A stretch of DNA of 6,171 bases. Source: an uncultured Clostridia bacterium. Its GTDB lineage: Bacteria > Bacillota > Clostridia > TANB77 > CAG-508. Positions 1 through 5,270 of this stretch are shown here, in pieces; the stretch's first letter is position 1, and each line of letters opens with the position of its first letter. Position numbers and translations under genes: made by a program. The notes under the pieces were generated by a model. The model did not search any database. It saw only the letters and a list, made by a program, of their open reading frames with translations, and was not told where the DNA came from. The DNA is taken from the NCBI GenBank assembly GCA_947624365.1, contig CANQJY010000055.1, positions 1-6,171 on the forward strand. The letters run 5' to 3'.

Positions 1-614
1 GAACAAATGAACCATATAGGATGATGACATCTAGGGCTGAATACAGGCTTTTATTAAGGCAAGATAATGCAGATTTGCGTTTAACAGAAATAGGATATAA
101 TATCGGATTAGTTTCACGTGAAACATATGATAAATTTTTGTTAAAAAGGGAACATATAGAAAAAGAGATAAAAAGATTAAAAGAAACAACAGTGAAACCA
201 ACAGAGGAAGTAAATAAATTTTTAGTAGAAGTAGGAACAACACCTTTGCAAACAGGAACAAAATTATCGGAATTATTAAAAAGAACAGAAATAACATATG
301 AAAATTTAGCACAAATTGATGGAGAAAGAATGACGTTAACAGAGCAGGAAGCAGAAGAAGTAGAAATACAAGTAAAATATGAAGGATATATTAAATTACA
401 AGAGCAACAAGTACAAAAATTTAAGAAATTAGAGGAAAAATTAATACCAGAAGATATTAATTATGAAGATGTAAAAGGAATTCGTATAGAAGCAAGACAA
501 AAACTAGAAAAAATGAGGCCACGTTCAATAGGACAAGCTTCTAGAATTTCTGGTGTTTCTCCAGCAGATATTTCAGTTTTATTAATTTATTTACAAACAA
601 GAAAGGAAAAATAA
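1..614 (+). CDS. mnmG: MnmG (GidA), tRNA uridine-5-carboxymethylaminomethyl modification enzyme, C-terminal part (5' end outside window)
   Basis: MnmG is an FAD-dependent protein that works with the GTPase MnmE to put the (carboxymethyl)aminomethyl group on C5 of the wobble uridine (U34) of several tRNAs. The reading frame is open from base 3, with no start in the window. About 203 residues are visible, roughly the last third of a family protein of about 620-630 residues. The visible part begins with the very conserved NEPYR...TSRAEYRLLLRQDNADLRLT segment, so the ATG codons at 21 and 24 are internal methionines. A charged helical stretch follows, then the hallmark C-terminal block (EARQKLEKMRP..IGQASRISGVSPADISVLLIYL) of the helical domain that contacts MnmE and tRNA. 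The stop at 612-614 is 3 bases before the rsmG start, so the two genes are co-transcribed. A parS site is embedded in codons for VSRET at 110-125. Identification is firm; only the N-terminal FAD domain cannot be checked. Confidence 0.97.
   Translation, partial: TNEPYRMMTSRAEYRLLLRQDNADLRLTEIGYNIGLVSRETYDKFLLKREHIEKEIKRLKETTVKPTEEVNKFLVEVGTTPLQTGTKLSELLKRTEITYENLAQIDGERMTLTEQEAEEVEIQVKYEGYIKLQEQQVQKFKKLEEKLIPEDINYEDVKGIRIEARQKLEKMRPRSIGQASRISGVSPADISVLLIYLQTRKEK
110..125. promoter_or_regulatory. parS: parS centromere-like site inside mnmG
   Basis: The 16 bases AGTTTCACGTGAAACA match the Bacillus-type parS consensus TGTTTCACGTGAAACA at 15 of 16 positions. The inner 14 bases (111-124) form a perfect palindrome. 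In Firmicutes and many other bacteria ParB binds this site as a dimer, loads as a CTP-dependent clamp and spreads. The sequence is read through as mnmG codons for V-S-R-E-T. The parB gene lies about 2.1 kb downstream, which fits an origin-proximal parS cluster. Confidence 0.9.
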
Positions 615-617
615 AAA

Positions 618-1340
618 ATGGAATATAAAGATTTTAAAATGTTTCTTGTGAAACATACTGATAAAATCCAAATAACAATTGAAGAAAATCAAATAAAACA
701 ATTATATAATTATATGCAATTATTACTTCTTTGGAATGAAAAAATAAATTTAACAGCAATTACAGAACCAAAAGATATAATTATAAAACATTTTATAGAT
801 AGCTTTACAATTGCACCATATATTAATAAAAATTCAAAATTGATAGATATAGGAACAGGTGCAGGTTTTCCAGGAATACCACTTAAAATTATAAGACCAG
901 ACATAACAATTATTTTGGTAGACTCTTTAAATAAAAGAATAAATTTTTTAGAAGAAGTTATAAAAACATTAGAACTTACAAACATAACACCGATACATGG
1001 AAGAATAGAAGAGTTGGGAAAAAACAAGCAATTTAGAGAAAAATTTGATTATGCAACATCTAGAGCAGTAGCAAATTTAGCAGTGCTTTCAGAATATATG
1101 GTACCTTTGATAAAAATAGGAGGAAAAGCAATATGTATGAAAGGTCCAAATGTAGAAGAAGAAGTACAAAATGCTAAAAAAGCAATAAAAATACTTGGCA
1201 GTGTATTAGAAAAGGTAGAATCATTTACACTTGTAGATACAGATATAGGGAGGAATATTATAGTATTAAAAAAGGCACAAAACACACCAAATCAATATCC
1301 TAGAAAGGCTGGCACACCATCTAAACAGCCTATATCTTAG
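618..1340 (+). CDS. rsmG: RsmG (GidB), 16S rRNA (guanine-527-N7)-methyltransferase
   Basis: RsmG transfers a methyl group from S-adenosylmethionine to N7 of G527 (E. coli numbering) in the 530 loop of 16S rRNA. The 240 residues match the usual family length (about 239 in Bacillus). Visible signatures are the N-terminal WNEKINLTAI (39-48) and KHFIDS (57-62), the SAM-binding glycine loop DIGTGAGFPGIPLKI (77-91) and the acidic end of the next strand VDS (101-103). Next come the TSRAVA segment (147-152), GGKAICMKG (168-176) and the typical C-terminal YPRKAGTP (227-234). An AAGGAAA Shine-Dalgarno-like stretch near 603-609 overlaps the end of mnmG and supports the ATG at 618. The gene follows mnmG by 3 bases and is surely in its operon. 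A degenerate parS-like palindrome overlaps codons 8-13. In B. subtilis noc sits between rsmG and parA; here parA follows directly after about 126 bases. Confidence 0.97.
   Translation: MEYKDFKMFLVKHTDKIQITIEENQIKQLYNYMQLLLLWNEKINLTAITEPKDIIIKHFIDSFTIAPYINKNSKLIDIGTGAGFPGIPLKIIRPDITIILVDSLNKRINFLEEVIKTLELTNITPIHGRIEELGKNKQFREKFDYATSRAVANLAVLSEYMVPLIKIGGKAICMKGPNVEEEVQNAKKAIKILGSVLEKVESFTLVDTDIGRNIIVLKKAQNTPNQYPRKAGTPSKQPIS
640..655. promoter_or_regulatory. degenerate parS-like site in rsmG
   Basis: TGTTTCTTGTGAAACA matches parS at 14 of 16 positions. Both outer arms (TGTTTC and GAAACA) are exact, but the left two of the four central bases are TT instead of AC, which breaks the central palindrome. 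The right half-site GTGAAACA is perfect. It lies 530 bases from the near-perfect site in mnmG. ParB binding to it is possible but weaker. The central C/G pair is well conserved in known sites, so this may be a decayed or half site. Confidence 0.4.
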
Positions 1341-1375
1341 ATTGTCCCAAAAATCAAAAAAATAATAAAAATTCA

Positions 1376-1404
1376 TTGACATTTTTTACTTAATTATATA
1401 TTAT
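1376..1404 (+). promoter_or_regulatory. sigma-A-type promoter for parA-parB-DUF4446
   Basis: TTGACA at 1376-1381 is a perfect -35 box. A 17-base A/T-rich spacer leads to TATTAT at 1399-1404, a 5/6 match to the -10 box. Transcription would start near 1411, giving a leader of about 55 bases before the parA start. No terminator-like hairpin with a T tract follows rsmG, so the par genes may also receive read-through from mnmG-rsmG. Confidence 0.8.
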
Positions 1405-1432
1405 AGAAATGTAAAGAGTATAAAATATATAA

Positions 1433-1444
1433 GTAAATATTTAC
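1433..1444. repeat. 12-bp perfect palindrome in the parA leader
   Basis: GTAAATATTTAC is a perfect palindrome between the predicted transcription start and the parA Shine-Dalgarno site. Its position would suit an operator or a weak RNA hairpin. It is A/T-rich in an A/T-rich genome, so chance occurrence is quite possible. Confidence 0.3.
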
Positions 1445-1454
1445 AAAAGCGAAT

Positions 1455-1459
1455 GGAGG
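1455..1459 (+). promoter_or_regulatory. Shine-Dalgarno site that fixes the parA TTG start
   Basis: GGAGG ends 7 bases before the TTG at 1467. No ATG lies at a suitable distance in this frame. The protein read from the TTG begins GKVISVANQKGGVGKT, the expected N-terminus of the family, so TTG is the real start codon. Confidence 0.85.
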
Positions 1460-1466
1460 CATAAAA

Positions 1467-2240
1467 TTGGGAAAAGTAATATCAGTAGCAAATCAAAAAG
1501 GCGGTGTAGGAAAAACAACTACAACCATTAATTTAAGTACAGTTTTAGCAAAAAAAGGAAAAAAAGTTTTATTAATTGATGCAGATCCTCAAGGAAACGC
1601 AACTAGTGGACTAGGTGTAGAAAAAGAAACTGAATTTTCAACATATGATATACTTATTGGGGAAACATCAATAAAAGAGGTTATAGAGAAAACAATTATC
1701 AAAAACTTATTAATATGTCCATCTAATATCAACTTAGCAGGAGCAGAAGTAGAATTAGTATCAATGATGTCAAGAGAACAAAGATTAAAAGAAAAAATAG
1801 AAGAAGTAAAAGATATGTTTGACTATATTTTAATTGATTGTCCACCTTCATTAGGATTAATTACATTAAATGCATTTACAGCTTCAGATAGTGTGTTAAT
1901 ACCAGTACAATGTGAATATTATGCTCTAGAAGGATTAGGACAATTATTAAACACAGTAAATCTTGTAAAAAAGCATCTAAATAAAGAACTACAAATAGAA
2001 GGTGCTTTATTAACTATGTATGATATTAGGACAAACTTATCTAATCAAGTAGTAAAAGAAGTAAAAAAATATTTCGAAAATAAAGTTTACAAAACTGTTA
2101 TACCAAGAAATGTTAGATTAAGTGAGGCACCAAGTTATGGAATGCCAATCACAGAATATGATCCACGCTCTAAAGGTGCAAAAAGTTATGAAAAATTCAC
2201 AAAAGAATTTCTAAAGAAAAACGAAGAAAAGAAAGGGTAG
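1467..2240 (+). CDS. parA: ParA/Soj chromosome-partitioning ATPase
   Basis: ParA (Soj) is a deviant-Walker ATPase. It dimerises with ATP, binds DNA non-specifically and is released by ParB, which drives separation of replicated origins. In Firmicutes it also controls DnaA. The 257 residues match family length. Visible motifs are the deviant Walker A KGGVGKTT (11-18, with signature Lys11), the Walker A' region LLIDADPQGN (35-44) and Walker B YILIDCPPSLG (120-130). The C-terminal conserved block VIPRNVRLSEAPSYG (211-225) carries basic residues at positions comparable to the DNA-binding arginines of Soj. Translation starts at TTG behind GGAGG. It is the first gene after the promoter at 1376-1404. 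parB follows almost without a gap, as expected for the parAB pair. There is no sign of truncation or of an N-terminal DNA-binding extension, so this is the small chromosomal type rather than the large plasmid type. Confidence 0.97.
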   Translation: MGKVISVANQKGGVGKTTTTINLSTVLAKKGKKVLLIDADPQGNATSGLGVEKETEFSTYDILIGETSIKEVIEKTIIKNLLICPSNINLAGAEVELVSMMSREQRLKEKIEEVKDMFDYILIDCPPSLGLITLNAFTASDSVLIPVQCEYYALEGLGQLLNTVNLVKKHLNKELQIEGALLTMYDIRTNLSNQVVKEVKKYFENKVYKTVIPRNVRLSEAPSYGMPITEYDPRSKGAKSYEKFTKEFLKKNEEKKG

Positions 2241-2244
2241 GTGG
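2239..2244 (+). promoter_or_regulatory. Shine-Dalgarno site that fixes the parB start at 2250
   Basis: AGGTGG overlaps the parA stop codon and lies 5 bases before ATG 2250. The alternative GTG at 2241 is itself inside this site. Its own upstream AAAGGG is only about 3 bases away, too close for normal initiation. Confidence 0.75.
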
Positions 2245-2249
2245 TAAAT

Positions 2250-3092
2250 ATGCCTAAGAAGACAGGATTAGGAAAAGGATTAGATGCTTTATTTGGACCA
2301 GTACCTGAAGATGAACAAATGCAAGAAACAGATGTTATAAAAAAGTTAAAAATAACGGAAATAGAACCAAATAAGGAACAAGCAAGAAAGCATTTTAAAC
2401 AAGAAGCATTAGAAGAATTAGCCGAATCTATAAAAGAATTTGGATTAATTCAACCGATTGTTGTTTCAAAAAAAGATGGATACTATTCTATTATTGCAGG
2501 AGAAAGAAGATGGAGAGCTTCTAAATTAGCAGGATTGGAAGAAATACCAGCTATTATTCGTGAAGATGACGACAATAAAAACACAAAAATTTCTTTAATA
2601 GAAAATCTCCAAAGAGAAGATTTAACACCATATGAAAAAGCAATCGGAATAAAAAATTTAATGAAAGCATATAACTTAACCCAAGAAGAAACAGCAAAAC
2701 AATTAGGGAAGAGCAGAAGTGCTATTACAAATTCTCTTCGTATTTTAAATTTAGAACCAAGGGTATTAGAAATGGCAAAAGAGGGAAAACTAACAGAAGG
2801 ACATTTTAGGGCACTATTAGCAGTAACAGATCCAGAAAAGCAATATAAAATGGCTTTACAAATGTTAGAAAGAGGAGCAACTGTTAGACAAGTAGAAAAA
2901 ACAGCACAAAAAAAGAAAGAAACAACAAAGCAAATGGAAAGAAATCAAGTATTATATCGAGACATTGAAAATACATTCCAGAGTTTTTTTGGAACAAAAG
3001 TAAAATTAGATGCAGGGAAAAGAAAAGGAAAAATTATTATTGAATATACTTGTAATGATGATCTAGAAAGAATATTAAATTTAATGAAATAA
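2250..3092 (+). CDS. parB: ParB/Spo0J chromosome-partitioning protein, parS-binding CTPase
   Basis: ParB binds parS, hydrolyses CTP while sliding along DNA, recruits SMC to the origin and stimulates the ParA ATPase. The protein is 280 residues from ATG 2250. In order it shows the N-terminal ParA-stimulating motif TGLGKGLDALF (5-15), the ParB/sulfiredoxin-like CTP-binding domain with GERRWRA (84-90) and ENLQRE (118-123), and a helix-turn-helix (about 143-166, LTQEETAKQLGKSRSAITN). A second conserved DNA-binding helix region EGHFRALLA (183-191) follows. After a basic linker comes a C-terminal dimerisation domain ending in LERILNLMK. An upstream in-frame GTG (2241) would add three residues but has a worse ribosome-binding site. 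One oddity is Phe186 where the family commonly has GHARALL. The gene overlaps the parA translation context, implying coupled expression. The embedded parS at 110-125 is its likely target. Confidence 0.97.
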   Translation: MPKKTGLGKGLDALFGPVPEDEQMQETDVIKKLKITEIEPNKEQARKHFKQEALEELAESIKEFGLIQPIVVSKKDGYYSIIAGERRWRASKLAGLEEIPAIIREDDDNKNTKISLIENLQREDLTPYEKAIGIKNLMKAYNLTQEETAKQLGKSRSAITNSLRILNLEPRVLEMAKEGKLTEGHFRALLAVTDPEKQYKMALQMLERGATVRQVEKTAQKKKETTKQMERNQVLYRDIENTFQSFFGTKVKLDAGKRKGKIIIEYTCNDDLERILNLMK

Positions 3093-3119
3093 TGTCCATT
3101 TAAGGAGGATGATAGAAAT

Positions 3120-3641
3120 ATGGAAATGGTAATGCAACTATTAAAAAGTGATACATTTATAATTATTTATGCAATCTTAGGGATAGTCCTATTTGTTGGA
3201 TTTATAGTTCTCTTATATAAAGTAAAAAATTTAAATAATCGATATAAAAAATTCATGAAAAAACTAGGAAATGGTAAAGATATTCAACAAGATTTAGAAA
3301 ATTATATGTATCGAGTAGAAAAGGTAGAAAAACAGAATGCAGAAGTTTTATCTATTTGCAATAATTTAGAAAAAGATATTTCTGATTGTATTCAAAAAGT
3401 TGGAATTGTTCGTTATAATGCGTTTCAAGATACAGGTAGTGATTTGAGCTTTGCACTTGCTATGCTAGATGAAAAAAATACAGGTGTTGTGCTAAATGGA
3501 ATATATTCTAGAGAAATGTCAAATATATATGCAAAACCAATAAAAGAAGGTAAATCAACATATGCTCTTTCAGAAGAGGAGAAACAAGCTCTTGAAAAAG
3601 CGATTAGTTCTAAAGAAGTATATAATGTGCGTAAAATATAA
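3120..3641 (+). CDS. DUF4446 family membrane-anchored coiled-coil protein
   Basis: The 173-residue protein has one N-terminal membrane helix (about 13-33, FIIIYAILGIVLFVGFIVLLY) followed by a basic turn (KVKNLNNRYKKFMKK), so the rest is probably cytoplasmic. A heptad-like helical stretch (about 55-92) leads into the conserved core QKVGIVRYNAFQDTGSDLSFALAML (92-116) and the GVVLNGIYSRE segment (122-132). This core is the recognisable signature of DUF4446, a family often encoded next to parB in Clostridia and relatives. Its role is not established; the position suggests co-expression with ParAB, and a link of origin or segregation machinery to the membrane is only a guess. A strong AAGGAGG at 3102-3108 lies 11 bases before ATG 3120. 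Further in-frame ATGs at 3126 and 3132 are possible starts, but the first fits. No terminator hairpin is seen after it. Confidence 0.88.
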   Translation: MEMVMQLLKSDTFIIIYAILGIVLFVGFIVLLYKVKNLNNRYKKFMKKLGNGKDIQQDLENYMYRVEKVEKQNAEVLSICNNLEKDISDCIQKVGIVRYNAFQDTGSDLSFALAMLDEKNTGVVLNGIYSREMSNIYAKPIKEGKSTYALSEEEKQALEKAISSKEVYNVRKI

Positions 3642-3660
3642 AAAAATCCAAAAATTACTA

Positions 3661-3689
3661 TTGACAAATGTCTAGAAAAATGCTAAGAT
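3661..3689 (+). promoter_or_regulatory. extended -10 promoter for the tRNA-Ser genes
   Basis: TTGACA at 3661-3666 is a perfect -35 box. After 17 bases comes TAAGAT at 3684-3689 (4/6), immediately preceded by TGC, an extended -10 TGn motif. Transcription would start near 3696, about 27 bases before the first tRNA. The short leader contains TGTC-GCGA-GACA (3696-3707), a 4-bp stem capped by a GNRA-type tetraloop. Confidence 0.75.
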
Positions 3690-3722
3690 AAATACTGTCG
3701 CGAGACACTTGTCAATGAATAT

Positions 3723-3814
<92 letters not shown>

Positions 3815-3817
3815 AAT

Positions 3818-3855
3818 AAAAAGAAGATAAAGACCATAGTTTTTATTTTCTTTTT
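3818..3855. terminator. A/T hairpin with T-rich arm between the two tRNAs
   Basis: AAAAAGAAGATAAA (3818-3831) pairs with TTTATTTTCTTTTT (3842-3855) over 14 positions, with one G-U wobble and a 10-base loop (3832-3841). It starts 3 bases after the first tRNA and ends 7 bases before the second. The A-rich left and T-rich right arms resemble bidirectional intrinsic terminators of AT-rich Clostridia. No promoter is visible between it and the second tRNA, so it may only partly terminate, or act as a processing spacer. Confidence 0.5.
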
Positions 3856-3862
3856 TATATAT

Positions 3863-3952
3863 GGAGATGTACCCAAGTGGTGAAGGGGACTGTTTGCTAA
3901 ACAGTTAGGTCGTGAAAACGGCGCGGAGGTTCGAACCCTCTCATCTCCGCCA
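3863..3952 (+). tRNA. tRNA-Ser(GCU), encoded CCA
   Basis: The acceptor stem GGAGATG (3863-3869) pairs with CATCTCC (3942-3948), then discriminator G and encoded CCA (3950-3952). The anticodon arm ACTGT-TTGCTAA-ACAGT gives anticodon GCT, which reads AGC/AGU serine codons. The long variable arm GTCGT-GAAA-ACGGC has 5 bp with one G-U and confirms class II. The T-loop is TTCGAAC. Together with the preceding tRNA-Ser(UGA) it covers two serine codon groups from one short locus. Confidence 0.97.
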
Positions 3953-3968
3953 ATAATTTTTAAAAATA

Positions 3969-3997
3969 TTGTAAAAAAACGTAAAATATAGTATACT
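3969..3997 (+). promoter_or_regulatory. candidate promoter of the first ectodomain/VirB2-like gene
   Basis: TTGTAA at 3969-3974 (4/6 to -35) is followed after 17 bases by TATACT at 3992-3997 (5/6 to -10). The -10 box overlaps the left arm of the perfect inverted repeat at 3983-4019, so anything binding the repeat, or its folding, would affect this promoter. The start would be near 4004, leaving about 53 bases of leader. The gene could also be read from the tRNA promoter. Confidence 0.5.
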
Positions 3998-4021
3998 ATA
4001 TATAGGTATACTATATTTTTT
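3983..4021. terminator. 14-bp perfect inverted repeat with T run: terminator of the tRNA unit and/or operator
   Basis: AAAATATAGTATAC (3983-3996) is the exact reverse complement of GTATACTATATTTT (4006-4019). They are separated by a 9-base loop and followed by two more T. As RNA this is a stable though A/U-rich hairpin with a U tract, 30 bases after the tRNA. As DNA it is a symmetric site spanning the -10 and start point of the candidate promoter at 3969-3997, so an operator role is equally possible. Confidence 0.6.
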
Positions 4022-4047
4022 GTATTAAAAAGGAACAAAAGAAATGT

Positions 4048-4053
4048 GGTGAT
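4048..4053 (+). promoter_or_regulatory. Shine-Dalgarno site GGTGAT for the gene at 4057
   Basis: GGTGAT matches the downstream part of the full anti-16S sequence AGGAGGTGATC, which places it correctly although it ends only 3 bases before ATG 4057. It supports that ATG as the start. The protein then begins with a typical signal sequence. Confidence 0.6.
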
Positions 4054-4056
4054 TTT

Positions 4057-5166
4057 ATGAAGAAGAAAATATTAAAAATAACACTTATAATAATTTTAGT
4101 TATAATAGCTAGTTGTTTTTTACAATATAGTTTCGCTTTGGGTGGAAAAAATCTTTTAAATAGTGGACCAAAGACATTTAAAGAAGAAAGTACGGGAAAA
4201 TCAGCATCAGAAAGAACTAAACTTATAGAATCTGTAAAAGATCAGGTCTTTTCAGAAGCTCAAAAGTTAGTCAAAGAAGCATTGAAAAAAGAAGGTGTTG
4301 AAACAAATAAACAGTTTTTGCCTAAAGATTGGTTAAATGAACCTGGCACAGAGCATCCAAATGTAGATTTTGAAATTGAAGAGGGAAAACAAGTATCTTT
4401 AGAAATAAAATATAATTACAATGAATTTGATAGGATTGATAATAAAGATTATGTTACAGCGACATTAGAAAAACTAATATTTAATTTTGATGAAAATGAT
4501 GATGGGAAAAGTGATGTTTCAGGAGAAGGAATATCACCTAATGAACATAATAAAATTGATGAAGAAGTAGATAATGAAGCACATAGCACAGAAGATGAAA
4601 GATTTCCTCATGGATGGGAAACAATGCCAGTGGTTGGTGAGAATTCTATAGATAAATGGTTTTTAAATGGAGGAAATGCAAGCAAATTAGATCAAGAAGT
4701 AAAAGATAATTGGATAGAACGTATAAGAGACTATATGGATAATAACAATATATCTCAAGGAGAAGCAGGAATATGGACTAATAGATTAAGGGCTTTAGGT
4801 TGGTCAGAAGATGATGAAATGAATGACCAAATATACCATAAAATAGGAATAAATACAACTGATACATCACACAGTTTAGATGATGCCATGGGAGATGCGG
4901 AAAGCTTTGTAAACTCTGGAAATAGTGTTATTAGTACAAGTGATTTACAACAGTTTTCACAATCTTTATATAATATATTATTAACAATAGGAATTATAAT
5001 AGCAGTAATTATGGGAGGAATATTAGGAATTAAATTTATGACAGAAGCACCAGAGGGAAAGGCAGAAGTCAAGAAATTATTAATTCCATATGTAGTAGGA
5101 TGTGTAATAGTTTTTGGAGGTTTTACAATTTGGAAAATAGTAGTAATAGTATTAGGTAATATGTAA
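4057..5166 (+). CDS. secreted protein with unknown acidic ectodomain and C-terminal TrbC/VirB2-pilin-like two-helix module
   Basis: I do not recognise the whole protein (369 residues). Residues 1-27 form a signal sequence (MKKKILK, then a hydrophobic run); cleavage could follow SFA (25-27), while IASC (17-20) also fits a lipobox. Residues 28-265 are hydrophilic and strongly acidic, with a calcium-loop-like DENDDGKSD (145-153), and have no recognised fold. Residues 266-303 are a conserved linker (TDTSHSLDDAMGDAESF...). Two hydrophobic helices follow (about 305-325 and 343-366), separated by the charged loop TEAPEGKAEVKK (329-340). This layout, with IKFM before the loop and IPYVVGCVIVFGGFTIWKIVV after it, resembles TrbC/VirB2 pilins. 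Those are usually only about 100-120 residues, so the 240-residue ectodomain is unusual. Predicted topology: ectodomain outside, loop in the cytoplasm. The next gene repeats the C-terminal module. The export and pilin-like assignment is inference. Confidence 0.8.
   Translation: MKKKILKITLIIILVIIASCFLQYSFALGGKNLLNSGPKTFKEESTGKSASERTKLIESVKDQVFSEAQKLVKEALKKEGVETNKQFLPKDWLNEPGTEHPNVDFEIEEGKQVSLEIKYNYNEFDRIDNKDYVTATLEKLIFNFDENDDGKSDVSGEGISPNEHNKIDEEVDNEAHSTEDERFPHGWETMPVVGENSIDKWFLNGGNASKLDQEVKDNWIERIRDYMDNNNISQGEAGIWTNRLRALGWSEDDEMNDQIYHKIGINTTDTSHSLDDAMGDAESFVNSGNSVISTSDLQQFSQSLYNILLTIGIIIAVIMGGILGIKFMTEAPEGKAEVKKLLIPYVVGCVIVFGGFTIWKIVVIVLGNM
4861..5017 (+). repeat. copy 1 of the duplicated C-terminal module DNA
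   Basis: This stretch aligns with 6009-6171 at 147 of 157 bases by hand count (about 94%), with one 6-base in-frame insertion in copy 2. Most differences are silent or cluster at the codons just after the indel. It continues past 5017 here, but copy 2 is cut off by the window end. Upstream, the similarity falls off quickly. Confidence 0.93.
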
Positions 5167-5191
5167 TAAATAATATGTCTTTTTTTATACT

Positions 5192-5207
5192 TATTTGACT
5201 ATTTGAC
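5192..5207 (+). repeat. tandem 8-bp direct repeat TATTTGAC x2
   Basis: TATTTGAC occurs twice head to tail at 5192-5199 and 5200-5207. The second copy supplies most of the -35 box of the promoter at 5203-5232. It may be a regulator site or a chance duplication; only two units are present. Confidence 0.5.
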
Positions 5208-5232
5208 GAAAAAACTACAAATATGGTATTAT
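5203..5232 (+). promoter_or_regulatory. extended -10 promoter of the second ectodomain/VirB2-like gene
   Basis: TTGACG (5203-5208, 5/6) is separated by 18 bases from TATTAT (5227-5232, 5/6), which is preceded by TGG, an extended -10 element. Start is expected near 5239, with about 32 bases of leader. AAGGTG at 5259-5264 is the ribosome-binding site, 6 bases before ATG 5271. The second gene therefore probably has its own transcription rather than only read-through from the first. Confidence 0.7.
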
Positions 5233-5270
5233 ATAAGTAGGGGGAAACTAAAAATAAGAAGGTGTTAAAT

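Noticed and set aside
31..312. Minus-strand ORF over mnmG, and similar ones over rsmG (710-1285), DUF4446 (3425-3667) and the secreted proteins (4755-5347)
   Set aside because: They are shadows of clear plus-strand genes. Their hydrophobic composition is what A-rich coding DNA gives on the other strand, and they match no family I know.
1306..1331. AGGCTG...CAGCCT stem at the end of rsmG as a terminator
   Set aside because: The 6-bp stem lies inside conserved RsmG codons (RKAGTP), has a 14-base loop and no T tract after it.
2241..2249. GTG at 2241 as parB start
   Set aside because: It lies inside the AGGTGG ribosome-binding site. ATG 2250 has better spacing and gives the usual ParB N-terminus.
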